Source: Lactonifactor sp. BIOML-A5
GTDB lineage: Bacteria; Bacillota; Clostridia; Lachnospirales; Lachnospiraceae
Assembly: GCF_009677585.1 (NCBI RefSeq)
Contig: NZ_WKYV01000033.1
Location: 1-47,488 of the forward strand
Direction: 5' to 3'
Length of the DNA: 47,488 nt
The stretch's first letter is position 1, and every line of letters starts with the position of its first letter. Below are positions 36,345 through 44,761 of the stretch, one piece after another. The notes beneath the pieces were generated by a model. It saw only the letters and a list, made by a program, of their open reading frames with translations. It did no database searches and had not been told where the DNA came from. A program made the translations under genes and the position numbers.

Positions 36345-37001
36345 ATGAGAAATGATGAATTACGGGCTCACATTCTTGGTGTCCGGGTGATTTCCAATGT
36401 GAGCGATGATCTGGTAAGAGCACTTTCACTGGGGCAGAGGCATAAAAGTCTCGGAATTGTAACAGCAGATACCGATGATGTTCTCTATACCGCTCTGGAT
36501 GAAGCTACAAAGGATGCAGATGTGGACGTGGTATATGCAAAGTCCATGTACGCAGGATCTGCCAATGCATCCACCAAATTAGCCGGGGAGGTAATCGGTA
36601 TAATTGGTGGTCCCAGTCCTGCGGAGGTGCGCAGCGGCTTAGAGTCAATCAGAAATTTTATGGAGAACGGCAGCTGCTTTGTCAGCGCCAATGAGGATGA
36701 TTCTATTGTCTATTATGCCCATACTGTTTCCAGAACTGGCTCGTATCTCTCCAAGTCTACAGGGATTCGGGAAGGGCAGGCCCTGGCATATCTGATAGCC
36801 CCTCCTCTCGAGGCAATCTATGGACTGGACGCAGCGTTAAAGGCTGCCGACGTAAGGATGGTTTCCTTTTATGGACCGCCTTCTGAGACAAACTTCGGGG
36901 GCGGACTGCTTACGGGAACCCAGTCAGCCTGCAAATCAGCCTGCGCAGCTTTTGCCCAGGCGGTAAAAGCGGTGGCAGACTCTCCCAGCCAATTTGAATA
37001 A
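36345..37001 (+). CDS. eutL: Shell protein EutL (tandem BMC, trimeric)
   Basis: This trimeric shell protein has two fused BMC domains and a gated pore. The 218-residue length matches the family (219). Stretches such as LGVRVISNVSDDL, VYAKSMYAGSANASTKLAGEVIGI and GPPSETNFGGGLLTGTQSACKSAC are typical. It lies 18 nt after eutC behind AAAGGAAAG. Confidence 0.96.
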   Translation: MRNDELRAHILGVRVISNVSDDLVRALSLGQRHKSLGIVTADTDDVLYTALDEATKDADVDVVYAKSMYAGSANASTKLAGEVIGIIGGPSPAEVRSGLESIRNFMENGSCFVSANEDDSIVYYAHTVSRTGSYLSKSTGIREGQALAYLIAPPLEAIYGLDAALKAADVRMVSFYGPPSETNFGGGLLTGTQSACKSACAAFAQAVKAVADSPSQFE

Positions 37002-37019
37002 GAGAAAAGGAGATTATCT

Positions 37020-38495
37020 ATGGACTTAAAAGATAAAGATCTGCTGTCCGTTCAGGAAGTCAGGAACCTGCTGAAAGAGGCAAAAGCGGCTTCCGAAAAG
37101 CTGGCAGAGATGGATCAGAATCAGATAGACAGGATTGTAAAGGCAATCAGCGAAGCGGGAACTGCACATGCCACAGAGCTGGCTAAGCTGGCCAATGAGG
37201 AAACCGGATTCGGAAGATGGCAGGATAAGGTGATTAAAAATCTCTTCGCCTCTCAGGTAGTCTACGAGGCAGTGAAGAAACAGAAGACAATTGGAATTCT
37301 GCATGAAGACAGAGAGCGTCAGGTATGGGATATCGGAGTGCCGGTAGGGGTTATAGCAGGTATCGTACCCTCCACAAACCCCACATCTACGGTGATCTAC
37401 AAGGCAATGATTGCCTTAAAAGGGGGCAATGCCATTGTCTTCTCTCCACATCCGGGGGCAAAGAAATGTATTCTCAGAACCGTTGAGGTTATTGCAGAGG
37501 CAGCCGTTCGTGCAGGCTGTCCGAGAGGGGCTATCTCATCTATCAGCATCCCAACCATGCCCGCTACACAGGAATTGATGAAGCATGAGAATACATCCCT
37601 AATCCTGGCTACCGGAGGGGGAGCAATGGTAAAATCTGCCTACTCCTCAGGAACCCCGGCCATCGGGGTAGGCGCCGGAAACGGCCCTGCCTTTATCGAT
37701 AAAAGCGCAGATGTGCATATGGCCGTAAAACGTATCCTGGATTCCAAGACATTTGATAATGGGACTATCTGTGCTTCTGAACAGTCCATTATTGTCGAGA
37801 AATGCATGGAGCAGCCCGTTGCGGAGGAACTGAAGAGGCAGGGCGCCTTTCTTTTGAACGAGGAGGATACCAAAGAACTGGGCCAGTTTATATTGAGAGC
37901 TAACGGGACCATGAATCCTATGATTGTAGGAAAAAGTGTGGCCCAGATTGCTGAATATGCGGGGCTTTCCAATATTCCATCCGGGACCAGAGTGCTGGTG
38001 GGAAGAGAAACCAGTGTAGGAGAAGGGGCACCTTACTCCAGAGAAAAACTGGCGCCCATACTGGGCTTTTATGTAGAAGAAAATACGGAAAATGTTCTTC
38101 GACGTTCTATAGAAATACTTCATATGGAGGGTGCAGGACATACCTTTTCCATTCATGCAGAAGATGAGTCCCTGATCAAAAGGTTTGCCCTTGCAGTGCC
38201 GGCCTCCAGAATTCTGGTAAATACACCGGGCGCCCTGGGCGGCATTGGCGCGACGACGGGTCTGTTCCCGGCACTGACCCTGGGCTGCGGAGCAGTGGGA
38301 GGAAGTTCAACCTCCAACAACATCGGTCCACTGGATGTGATAAATATCAAAAGAGTTGGGTTTGGGACCAAAGAACTGGAGGAGATTAGAAGAGCGGCAG
38401 GCAGTGTGCCGGAACCGTCAGGCGCCTGTGCTCTTGGGACAGATGCTGCTTTCGTCCAGTCAATTGTTGAGAGAATCATGAGGGAGATTGGATAA
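37020..38495 (+). CDS. eutE: Acetaldehyde dehydrogenase (acylating) EutE
   Basis: The enzyme oxidises acetaldehyde to acetyl-CoA with NAD+ and CoA. The 491-residue aldehyde dehydrogenase has VPSTNPTSTVIYKA near 117-129, TGGGAMVKSAYSSGTPAIGVGAGN and the nucleophile Cys251 in NGTICASEQS. An N-terminal helix (about 8-30) is suitable for targeting. A 107-nt gap with no gene separates it from eutM, the largest inside the operon. Confidence 0.96.
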   Translation: MDLKDKDLLSVQEVRNLLKEAKAASEKLAEMDQNQIDRIVKAISEAGTAHATELAKLANEETGFGRWQDKVIKNLFASQVVYEAVKKQKTIGILHEDRERQVWDIGVPVGVIAGIVPSTNPTSTVIYKAMIALKGGNAIVFSPHPGAKKCILRTVEVIAEAAVRAGCPRGAISSISIPTMPATQELMKHENTSLILATGGGAMVKSAYSSGTPAIGVGAGNGPAFIDKSADVHMAVKRILDSKTFDNGTICASEQSIIVEKCMEQPVAEELKRQGAFLLNEEDTKELGQFILRANGTMNPMIVGKSVAQIAEYAGLSNIPSGTRVLVGRETSVGEGAPYSREKLAPILGFYVEENTENVLRRSIEILHMEGAGHTFSIHAEDESLIKRFALAVPASRILVNTPGALGGIGATTGLFPALTLGCGAVGGSSTSNNIGPLDVINIKRVGFGTKELEEIRRAAGSVPEPSGACALGTDAAFVQSIVERIMREIG

Positions 38496-38602
38496 AAACT
38501 GGAGATTCCAAGGCAGGAGACATCCAAATCGTAATTTATAAATAGAAAACAGAAAATTGTAGAATACTAATCTTGTATCGAAAGAGATGGAGGGATTGTA
38601 AA

Positions 38603-38917
38603 ATGGCAAATACAAATGCATTAGGCATGATAGAAACAAAAGGTCTGGTAGGCGCAATTGAGGCTGCTGATGCTATGGTAAAGGCCGCCAACGTGGCATT
38701 AGTGGGCAAAGAAAGCATTGGCGCAGGTCTGGTAACGGTTATGGTCAGAGGAGACGTTGGAGCTGTCAAAGCGGCAACAGACGCCGGTGCAGCAGCAGCA
38801 GAGCGTGTAGGAGAGCTTGTATCTGTTCACGTAATACCGAGACCTCACACAGAGGTGGATGTGATTCTGCCTCACCAGCTGGAGAAAAGCAGCACATCCT
38901 ATACCTCTGAGGCATAA
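38603..38917 (+). CDS. eutM: Shell protein EutM (BMC-H hexamer)
   Basis: This major hexameric shell protein has a single BMC domain: [21 protein letters not shown], then [20 protein letters not shown] and [10 protein letters not shown]. The 104-residue product is slightly longer than the usual 96 owing to a C-terminal tail ([11 protein letters not shown]). ATG at 38603 follows GGAGGG with 9-nt spacing; the longer frame upstream lacks a ribosome site. The stop is 3 nt before eutT. Confidence 0.97.
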   Translation: MANTNALGMIETKGLVGAIEAADAMVKAANVALVGKESIGAGLVTVMVRGDVGAVKAATDAGAAAAERVGELVSVHVIPRPHTEVDVILPHQLEKSSTSYTSEA

Positions 38918-38920
38918 AAA

Positions 38921-39514
38921 ATGGCGGAAATCACGACAGAAAAGCTGGAACAAATTGTATCGGAAACCCTCTCAGAGATTCTGGGAGGGGATACAGGAAA
39001 GAAAAAAAAGCCGGAGCACATGACCACTCTGAGAGGGGATGAGATGGTCTACAAGGACCATCCCCGTATCATATTCCGGGGAGCCATCGATTCTCTGGAG
39101 TCGGAGATTATTCTTGTGCAGTTGACTGCCGCAAAAGAAAAAAAGAATCTTCTGGTACAGGACCTGGAGGAGATTATCCGGGTGATCCGCGGCCTGCTTC
39201 GCTGTGAAGTCAGCGGAGAAGCTGTGAAAACAGAGAAAATCCAGGGGCTGACCATGGATGAACTAAGAGAACATTCCCATCACCCCAGCCGGTATTATGG
39301 AATGAGACACTTTCTGCCAACCTGTGAGCACGGTGAGATCGTTGCCTGCCTGAACCGACTGAGGACCATGACCAGGGAAACAGAACTTGCGGCATACAAG
39401 GCATTTAAGACAGAATCCGGGGGAGTGACCCGGGACGACATTATCCGGGTGCTGAACCGGCTTTCCTCCCTGTTCTGGATTATGATGTTTAAATATCTCG
39501 CCGGCAAATACTAG
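38921..39514 (+). CDS. eutT: Cob(I)alamin adenosyltransferase EutT
   Basis: The enzyme makes adenosylcobalamin for EutBC from ATP and cobalamin. The 197-residue protein shows an N-terminal amphipathic helix (about 4-22, TTEKLEQIVSETLSEIL), a candidate encapsulation peptide, then a four-helix-type core: HPRIIFRGAIDSLESEI, HHPSRYYGMRHFLPTCEHG and FKTESGGVTRDDIIRVLNRLSS. It is shorter than Salmonella EutT (about 267), as is usual in Firmicutes. Confidence 0.92.
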   Translation: MAEITTEKLEQIVSETLSEILGGDTGKKKKPEHMTTLRGDEMVYKDHPRIIFRGAIDSLESEIILVQLTAAKEKKNLLVQDLEEIIRVIRGLLRCEVSGEAVKTEKIQGLTMDELREHSHHPSRYYGMRHFLPTCEHGEIVACLNRLRTMTRETELAAYKAFKTESGGVTRDDIIRVLNRLSSLFWIMMFKYLAGKY

Positions 39515-39585
39515 TATCATTTGGCAGTACACTGAAATTGATAATATATCTGATAAAGACAGATCCAAGGATGGAGGGATGGACA

Positions 39586-40257
39586 ATGTACGGTACAGTA
39601 CTCCGGGATGAGGAGAAAAAAAGATTAGCCGACCGCATAGTAGATGCAGTGGTGAAAGAGATACAGGAAAGCTGTATGGTTGAGGTAGAAGCTTCCGGAC
39701 GCCATGTCCACCTGTGCAGGGCAGATATCGATGCCCTGTTCGGAACCGGATATCAGCTTACAAGAGTCCGGGACTTATCTCAGCCCGGACAATATGTCTG
39801 CCAGGAGAGAGTATCTCTTGGAGGACCTAAGGGGACTCTGCACAATGTGGTAATCCTGGGGCCGGAACGAAAGGAGACCCAGGCAGAGGTTTCTATGACG
39901 GATTGTCTGGCTCTGGGAATAAAGGCACCGGTCAGGCTGAGCGGTGACATTGAAGGCACACCTGGGGCAGTATTCTCTTATAAAGACCGGCAGGTGATTA
40001 AAGACAAAGGTGTCATAGTGGCAAAACGCCATATGCACATTACTCCTGAGGATGCCGAAAAGTTCGGGGTCAGAGATGGGGATGCTTTAAAAATCAAGGT
40101 GTTCGGCAGCAGACCTCTCATATTTGAAGACACCATTGCCCGTGTCAGCCCGGATTTTCAAACGGATGTCCATATTGACTATGATGAAGCGAATGCCTGC
40201 GGTTTTCAGAAGGGCACCTTCTGCCGTATTGTAGGCAAAGAGAGGAACGGCGGATGA
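39586..40257 (+). CDS. pduL: PduL-type phosphate acetyltransferase
   Basis: The enzyme converts acetyl-CoA to acetyl phosphate, recycling CoA inside the shell. The 223-residue protein has two metal-binding blocks, RHVHL (His40, His42) and KRHMH (His149, His151), and VSLGGPKGTL. The first 26 residues form an amphipathic helix (DEEKKRLADRIVDAVVKEIQ) suited to targeting. ATG at 39586 is placed after GGAGGG; the in-frame codons upstream have none. The gene end overlaps the next start by 4 nt. Confidence 0.93.
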   Translation: MYGTVLRDEEKKRLADRIVDAVVKEIQESCMVEVEASGRHVHLCRADIDALFGTGYQLTRVRDLSQPGQYVCQERVSLGGPKGTLHNVVILGPERKETQAEVSMTDCLALGIKAPVRLSGDIEGTPGAVFSYKDRQVIKDKGVIVAKRHMHITPEDAEKFGVRDGDALKIKVFGSRPLIFEDTIARVSPDFQTDVHIDYDEANACGFQKGTFCRIVGKERNGG

Positions 40258-40913
40258 CAGGGCAGCAGGAACTGGTGGAGCAGGTGGTAAGAGAAGTGGA
40301 AAAAAGGCTGAAAGAGTCTGGGTCCTTTAAGAGACCGGAGGCGCTTATCCTGGGAACGCCCGGACCGGAGATAAAAAACTATCTCGAAACGCAATATCTG
40401 CTGCATTTTTTCGGGGATTCCATTAAGGAAGCGGTAGAGTGCTCCAGGTATGATGTGATTTTTCTGATGGAGCTCCCGGATCTTTTGCTGGTCCAGACTG
40501 CGCTGGGTCTCCCCTATTCCCCCCAGGCAAAATGTGTACTATCCGCACTGCTCCGGGGGAAAAAGGTCTTTGCCTGGCGGGAAGGAATTGAATATCACAG
40601 ATACAGGGATACTGCTTATAAAAATCTTTATCTCCAGTATCAGGAGTACGAAGACAAGCTGGTTAAATACGGGGTTACTGTTGTTGAAAGCATCTCGGAG
40701 ATTGCAGCAGACGATCTGCCTCATAAGCTTCAGCCGGAGGGAGAGAGCCTGGATCTCACAGGGCTTCATCTGATACGGGAATCCGATCTTATGAAAGCAC
40801 CTGCCAGAGGTGCCGCCTCAATTCTAGTGAGGGGAGAAGCAATTTTCACACCTTTAGCCAGAGACTATATAGCGAATCACAACCTGTATGTGAGAAGAGC
40901 TGCAAAGAGGTGA
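40254..40913 (+). CDS. Conserved eut-operon protein of unknown function (TIGR02536-like)
   Basis: A 219-residue protein of a family that occurs in Firmicute ethanolamine operons and whose function is not known. It has an N-terminal amphipathic helix (QELVEQVVREVEKRLKE) and a core with PEALILGTPGPE and YDVIFLMELPDLLLVQTALG. The C-terminal motif TPLARDYIANHNLYVRR recalls eut/cobalamin transferase proteins. It overlaps pduL by 4 nt (ATGA) and ends 4 nt before eutN, so it is clearly part of the operon. Confidence 0.75.
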   Translation: MTGQQELVEQVVREVEKRLKESGSFKRPEALILGTPGPEIKNYLETQYLLHFFGDSIKEAVECSRYDVIFLMELPDLLLVQTALGLPYSPQAKCVLSALLRGKKVFAWREGIEYHRYRDTAYKNLYLQYQEYEDKLVKYGVTVVESISEIAADDLPHKLQPEGESLDLTGLHLIRESDLMKAPARGAASILVRGEAIFTPLARDYIANHNLYVRRAAKR

Positions 40914-40917
40914 GCTT

Positions 40918-41214
40918 TTGGAAATTGGAAAAGTCATAGGAAATGTATGGGCCACGAAAAAGGATGAAGGAATCAGCGGCCAGAAGCTGCTGGTAGTTAA
41001 TATTATGAAAAACCGGCAGCAGAAGAAAGACTCTCTGCTGGTGGCTGCGGATATTACGGGGGCAGGAATCGGGGATCTGGTTCTGGTGAGCAAAGGCAAC
41101 TCCGCCCGGCAGGCGGTGGGAGATTCCAGAATTCCTGTAGATGCAGCGATTATAGGCATTATAGATTCCCTGGAGCTGCAGGAATCCGACAGCAAGGAAG
41201 ATGGAGGAACATGA
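40918..41214 (+). CDS. eutN: Shell vertex protein EutN (BMC-P pentamer)
   Basis: This pentameric vertex protein has 98 residues: MEIGKVIGNVWATKKDEGISGQKLLVV, then GAGIGDLVLVSKGNSARQA and VDAAIIGIIDSLE. It uses a TTG start at 40918, with AGAGGTGAG 4-12 nt upstream; no ATG gives a full-length product. A rare start might keep pentamer levels low relative to hexamers. The end is 1 nt before eutH. Confidence 0.95.
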   Translation: MEIGKVIGNVWATKKDEGISGQKLLVVNIMKNRQQKKDSLLVAADITGAGIGDLVLVSKGNSARQAVGDSRIPVDAAIIGIIDSLELQESDSKEDGGT

Positions 41215-41215
41215 A

Positions 41216-42295
41216 ATGAGCATTAACGAGATTATTATCTATATTATGGTGTTTTTCGCGGCTCTTGGGGCAATTGACCGTATTATCGGCAACCGCTTTG
41301 GGCTTGGGGAAAAGTTCGAAGAAGGAATTATGGCCATTGGAGCCCTGGCCGTTTCTATGGTGGGAATCATAGCCCTGGCTCCGGTGATAGCAAATCTGCT
41401 GAAGCCTGTGATTGTACCGCTCTTTGGCTTTCTGGGGGCGGATCCTGCTATGTTTGCCGGTTCGATACTGGCCAATGATATGGGCGGAGCTCCCCTTGCA
41501 CAGGCTCTGGCGATAGATCCCAATGCCGGTGATTTCGGAGGACTCATTGTAGGTGCCATGCTGGGCCCCACAATCGTGTTTACGATCCCGGTGGCTCTGG
41601 GTATTATAGAGGAATCTGACAGGAAGTATCTGGCTACCGGAGTTCTGGCAGGAGTTATCACCATTCCCATAGGATCCTTTGTGGGAGGTCTGGTTGCAGG
41701 GTATTCCGTTATGATGGTAATCCGCAATTTAATCCCGATTATTCTCTTTGCCCTGCTCATTGCTCTGGGGCTATGGAAATTTCCGGATGCCATGGTAAAG
41801 GGATTTACGTATTTTGGCAAATTTGTTGTGGCAGTGATTACCCTTGGACTGGGCGCAGGTATTGTAGAACAGCTGACAGGCATTACCCTCATTCCCGGAA
41901 TGAATCCGATCAGCGAAGGATTTACCGTAGTCGCTGATATCGCTATTGTTTTGGCAGGGGCGTTTCCCCTGGTCTATGTGATTACTAAGGTATTCAGAAC
42001 ACCACTGATGAAGCTGGGAAAAGTGCTCGGTATGAACGATGTGGCGGCGGCAGGCATGGTTGCCAGTCTGGCAAACAGTATCCCCATGTTTGGTATGATG
42101 AAGGACATGGACAAGAGAGGTAAAATTATTAATGTAGCTTTTGCCGTATCGGCTGCGTTCGTATTTGGGGATCACCTGGGATTTACCGCGGGATTCCATC
42201 AGGCTATGATTTTCCCCATGATTGTGGGAAAACTAGTTGGAGGAATCACAGCTGTTATTCTGGCGGTATTCATCTCCAGAAGAATGACTGAGTAA
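41216..42295 (+). CDS. eutH: Ethanolamine permease EutH
   Basis: This integral membrane transporter brings ethanolamine into the cell. The 359-residue product has about ten hydrophobic segments, with the typical stretches FGFLGADPAMFAGSILANDMGG, LGPTIVFTIPVALG and GMVASLANSIPMFGMM. It is shorter than E. coli EutH (408), as in other Firmicutes. ATG at 41216 follows GGAGGAAC; the longer frame from 41201 overlaps the end of eutN. Confidence 0.95.
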   Translation: MSINEIIIYIMVFFAALGAIDRIIGNRFGLGEKFEEGIMAIGALAVSMVGIIALAPVIANLLKPVIVPLFGFLGADPAMFAGSILANDMGGAPLAQALAIDPNAGDFGGLIVGAMLGPTIVFTIPVALGIIEESDRKYLATGVLAGVITIPIGSFVGGLVAGYSVMMVIRNLIPIILFALLIALGLWKFPDAMVKGFTYFGKFVVAVITLGLGAGIVEQLTGITLIPGMNPISEGFTVVADIAIVLAGAFPLVYVITKVFRTPLMKLGKVLGMNDVAAAGMVASLANSIPMFGMMKDMDKRGKIINVAFAVSAAFVFGDHLGFTAGFHQAMIFPMIVGKLVGGITAVILAVFISRRMTE

Positions 42296-42308
42296 TAGGA
42301 GGCATACA

Positions 42309-42770
42309 ATGGAATTTACTGCATCAGAAATAGAAAAAATAGTACAGAGAATCCTGACAGAAAAGCTGTCCGGCCTGACGCCGGAAGGAGACAGCTGTAA
42401 AGAATACGCAGACGGAGTGATTAAAGTGGCTCTGCCCTCAGTACAGGTTACACCCGGGGATAAACTGGATACAGGAAGCCCGGGACACCAGGTATATACC
42501 CATGATGTGCTTTCTCTGGAAGAGAGCAGGCGGCTGGGCTGCGGAATCATGGAGATGAAAGAGACTACTTTTGACTGGACACTGAATTATGACGAGATTG
42601 ATTATGTAATAGAGGGCAGTCTTAGGATTAACAAGGGCAATGCGTCTGTCACGGCAGGGCCCGGAGAGATGATTCTGATACCCAAGGGCAGCAGGATTCA
42701 GTTTTCCGTGGCTGACAAGGCCAGATTCTTATATGTAACCTATCCCGCCGACTGGATGGGAGGAAATTAA
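42309..42770 (+). CDS. eutQ: EutQ cupin protein
   Basis: EutQ-family protein of 153 residues with a C-terminal cupin (YDEIDYVIEGSLRI, GPGEMILIPKGSRIQFS). It is shorter than the 233-residue enterobacterial form. The first 20 residues form an amphipathic helix (TASEIEKIVQRILTEKL) suited to encapsulation. Salmonella EutQ has acetate kinase activity, so it could use acetyl phosphate made by PduL; this is family knowledge only. It is last in the operon; a terminator follows. Confidence 0.92.
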   Translation: MEFTASEIEKIVQRILTEKLSGLTPEGDSCKEYADGVIKVALPSVQVTPGDKLDTGSPGHQVYTHDVLSLEESRRLGCGIMEMKETTFDWTLNYDEIDYVIEGSLRINKGNASVTAGPGEMILIPKGSRIQFSVADKARFLYVTYPADWMGGN

Positions 42771-42773
42771 TAG

Positions 42774-42823
42774 AATTCACACGCTGGATACCGGGTACTT
42801 CTGGTACAGTGTGTGAATTTTTA
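42774..42823 (+). terminator. Terminator of the eut operon
   Basis: AATTCACAC...GTGTGAATT with inner CTG/CAG pairing, followed by TTTAG. Confidence 0.8.
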
Positions 42824-42862
42824 GTGATCTTTTCATAAATCCATGGATATTCTAAGAAAAAA

Positions 42863-42871
42863 TGTTATAAT
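42863..42871 (+). promoter_or_regulatory. Extended -10 promoter of the wall-binding protein gene
   Basis: TGTTATAAT is a perfect extended -10; no good -35 is seen. It lies 46 nt before the ATG. Confidence 0.5.
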
Positions 42872-42917
42872 AAATCTGTTAATTCTGTGATGAAACATAG
42901 GAGTGAGGAGATAAATA

Positions 42918-44564
42918 ATGAAAAATAGAAGAATAAAACTGGCAGCCCTGTCGCTTACAGCGGCTATGATAATGAGTACCGTACCTGCTCAGGTGTTTGG
43001 AGATACTACAAAGGAAGCTGTGGAAAAAGATGCCGGCAGCAGTCAGGAAGCCGGTGATCTGCCTGTACCCGCAGCCCTCAGTGAAACCAGGGCAGCAGAG
43101 ACAAAAGGAACCTGGGTAAAGGATTCCAAGGGGTGGTGGTTTAAGAAAAGTGACGGTTCCTGGCCTGTGAATTCCTGGGAGTACATAAATGGCGAATGGT
43201 ATGTGTTTGACAAGAACGGATATATGAGAACCGGCTGGGTGCTGACCACTGGAGGCTGGTATTACTGCGATGCGTCCGGAGTCCGTCTAAGAGGATGGCT
43301 GAGACGAAGCAATAACTGGTATTACCTGAATTCGAAAGGCGTTCTCCAGACCGGCTGGTTTAAAGACGGCTCTGCCTGGTACTTCTCCAACAGCAACGGT
43401 ATCATGCAGACAGGCTGGCTGAAGCAGGGTACTACCTGGTATTACCTCAAAGGAAACGGTGCTATGGCCGAGGGATGGGAAAAGGTTGGAGGAGCCTGGT
43501 ATTATCTGACTCCGGGCAGCGGCAGTATGAAAACCGGCTGGTTTATGGACGGATCAACCTGGTATTATGCCAACGGAAGCGGAGCGATGCAGACGGGCTG
43601 GCTGAAGCAGGGGAACACCTGGTATTATCTCAAAGGAAGCGGAGCCATGGCTGAAGGCTGGGCAAAAGTTGGAGGAACCTGGTATTATCTGACCCCGGGA
43701 AGCGGAGCCATGAAGACCGGGTGGCTAAAAGACGGGGAGACCTGGTATTATACAGACGGAAGCGGAGCCATGAAGACGGGCTGGCTGAAGCAGGGGAATA
43801 CCTGGTATTACCTCCAGGGAAGCGGAGCCATGGCCGAAGGCTGGGCCAAAGCAGGCGGAAGCTGGTATTATTTCGCTCCGGGAAGCGGGGCCATGAAGAC
43901 CGGATGGATCAAAGACGGAGGAACCTGGTATTATACAGACGGAAGCGGAGCGATGCAGACGGGCTGGCTGAAGCAGGGGAACACCTGGTATTATCTCCAG
44001 GGAAGCGGAGCTATGGCAGTAGGCTGGACAGATGTGGGAAATACCAGATATTATATGGATCAAAACGGGGTTATGCTTACGGGCTGGATACTGGTAGATA
44101 ATACCTGGTATTATCTGCACGCCTCAGGGGCTCTTCAGACATCCCGGTGGGTTGGAGATTACTATCTTACGGAAGACGGTTCTATGGCCGTCAGCCAGTG
44201 GATTGAAGAAACCTATGTGGGAAAGGATGGCAAGCGCATCCCAGGTTATACAGAGTATGAACTGGAACAGGAATCTACATTAGCCGGAACTGTAAAAGAG
44301 GTTACCTGGTCGGATTCCGGACAGCAGTATACAGCGCAATTTTTAGTACTGGATCAGATGGCAGGCTTTAGATCAGGCGATACTGTCGTGGCGGAAATTA
44401 AAGAGATTCAGCTTACAGGAGAGGATTACGAGGATGGCAGCAGAATAGAGGCAACTGGTGTTCTAAAAGTAAGTCCGGAGACACCGGAATACTCTCAGTC
44501 AGAGATATATATGGAACTGACACCTGCCGATGCTCCGGAAGAGACGCCTGTTTCTGAAGAGTAA
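42918..44564 (+). CDS. Secreted protein with choline-binding-type cell-wall repeats
   Basis: This is an exported protein of 548 residues with a signal peptide (about 1-28) and a linker, followed by about 16 CW-binding repeats of roughly 20 residues (pattern WYY...GAM.TGW). Such repeats bind choline or related wall teichoic decorations. They are grouped into a 61-residue super-repeat repeated about three and a third times. No catalytic domain is seen; the C-terminal 110 residues form a small domain with acidic end, of unknown function. GAGGAG precedes the ATG. Confidence 0.9.
   Translation: MKNRRIKLAALSLTAAMIMSTVPAQVFGDTTKEAVEKDAGSSQEAGDLPVPAALSETRAAETKGTWVKDSKGWWFKKSDGSWPVNSWEYINGEWYVFDKNGYMRTGWVLTTGGWYYCDASGVRLRGWLRRSNNWYYLNSKGVLQTGWFKDGSAWYFSNSNGIMQTGWLKQGTTWYYLKGNGAMAEGWEKVGGAWYYLTPGSGSMKTGWFMDGSTWYYANGSGAMQTGWLKQGNTWYYLKGSGAMAEGWAKVGGTWYYLTPGSGAMKTGWLKDGETWYYTDGSGAMKTGWLKQGNTWYYLQGSGAMAEGWAKAGGSWYYFAPGSGAMKTGWIKDGGTWYYTDGSGAMQTGWLKQGNTWYYLQGSGAMAVGWTDVGNTRYYMDQNGVMLTGWILVDNTWYYLHASGALQTSRWVGDYYLTEDGSMAVSQWIEETYVGKDGKRIPGYTEYELEQESTLAGTVKEVTWSDSGQQYTAQFLVLDQMAGFRSGDTVVAEIKEIQLTGEDYEDGSRIEATGVLKVSPETPEYSQSEIYMELTPADAPEETPVSEE
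43419..44030 (+). repeat. 183-bp tandem coding repeat
   Basis: CTGAAGCAGG recurs at 43419, 43602, 43785 and 43968, exactly 183 bp apart. It lies within the wall-binding gene and corresponds to three 20-residue units each. Confidence 0.9.
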
Positions 44565-44587
44565 GACGTATATATAAGAATAAAAGG

Positions 44588-44640
44588 GGAACCGCGTCAC
44601 TAGGCAGAGAACTGATAGACACTAGGAAGCGGTTCCTTCT
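44588..44640 (+). terminator. Terminator after the wall-binding protein gene
   Basis: GGAACCGC and GCGGTTCC form a stem with an imperfect inner CACTAG pair region, then TTCT. The T-run is poor. Confidence 0.6.
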
Positions 44641-44710
44641 GGATTTTACTATATTTTATAGACAATTTACAATTTTTTAGAGTTTAAAAATATCTCTTTC
44701 TCTCATTGTG

Positions 44711-44719
44711 TGCTATGAT
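44711..44719 (+). promoter_or_regulatory. Extended -10 promoter of the flavodoxin gene
   Basis: TGC-TATGAT at 44711-44719, 42 nt before the ATG; the -35 is not convincing. Confidence 0.4.
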
Positions 44720-44761
44720 ACAGGTATGTATCAGAAGGATTAACAGGAGAGGAAGGATTCT

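Noticed and set aside
38496..38602. Cobalamin riboswitch in the eutE-eutM gap
   Set aside because: The gap is only 107 nt and lacks a B12 box.
43100..44160. CRISPR-like array suggested by regular repeats
   Set aside because: The repeats are in-frame coding repeats without short palindromic repeats or unique spacers.
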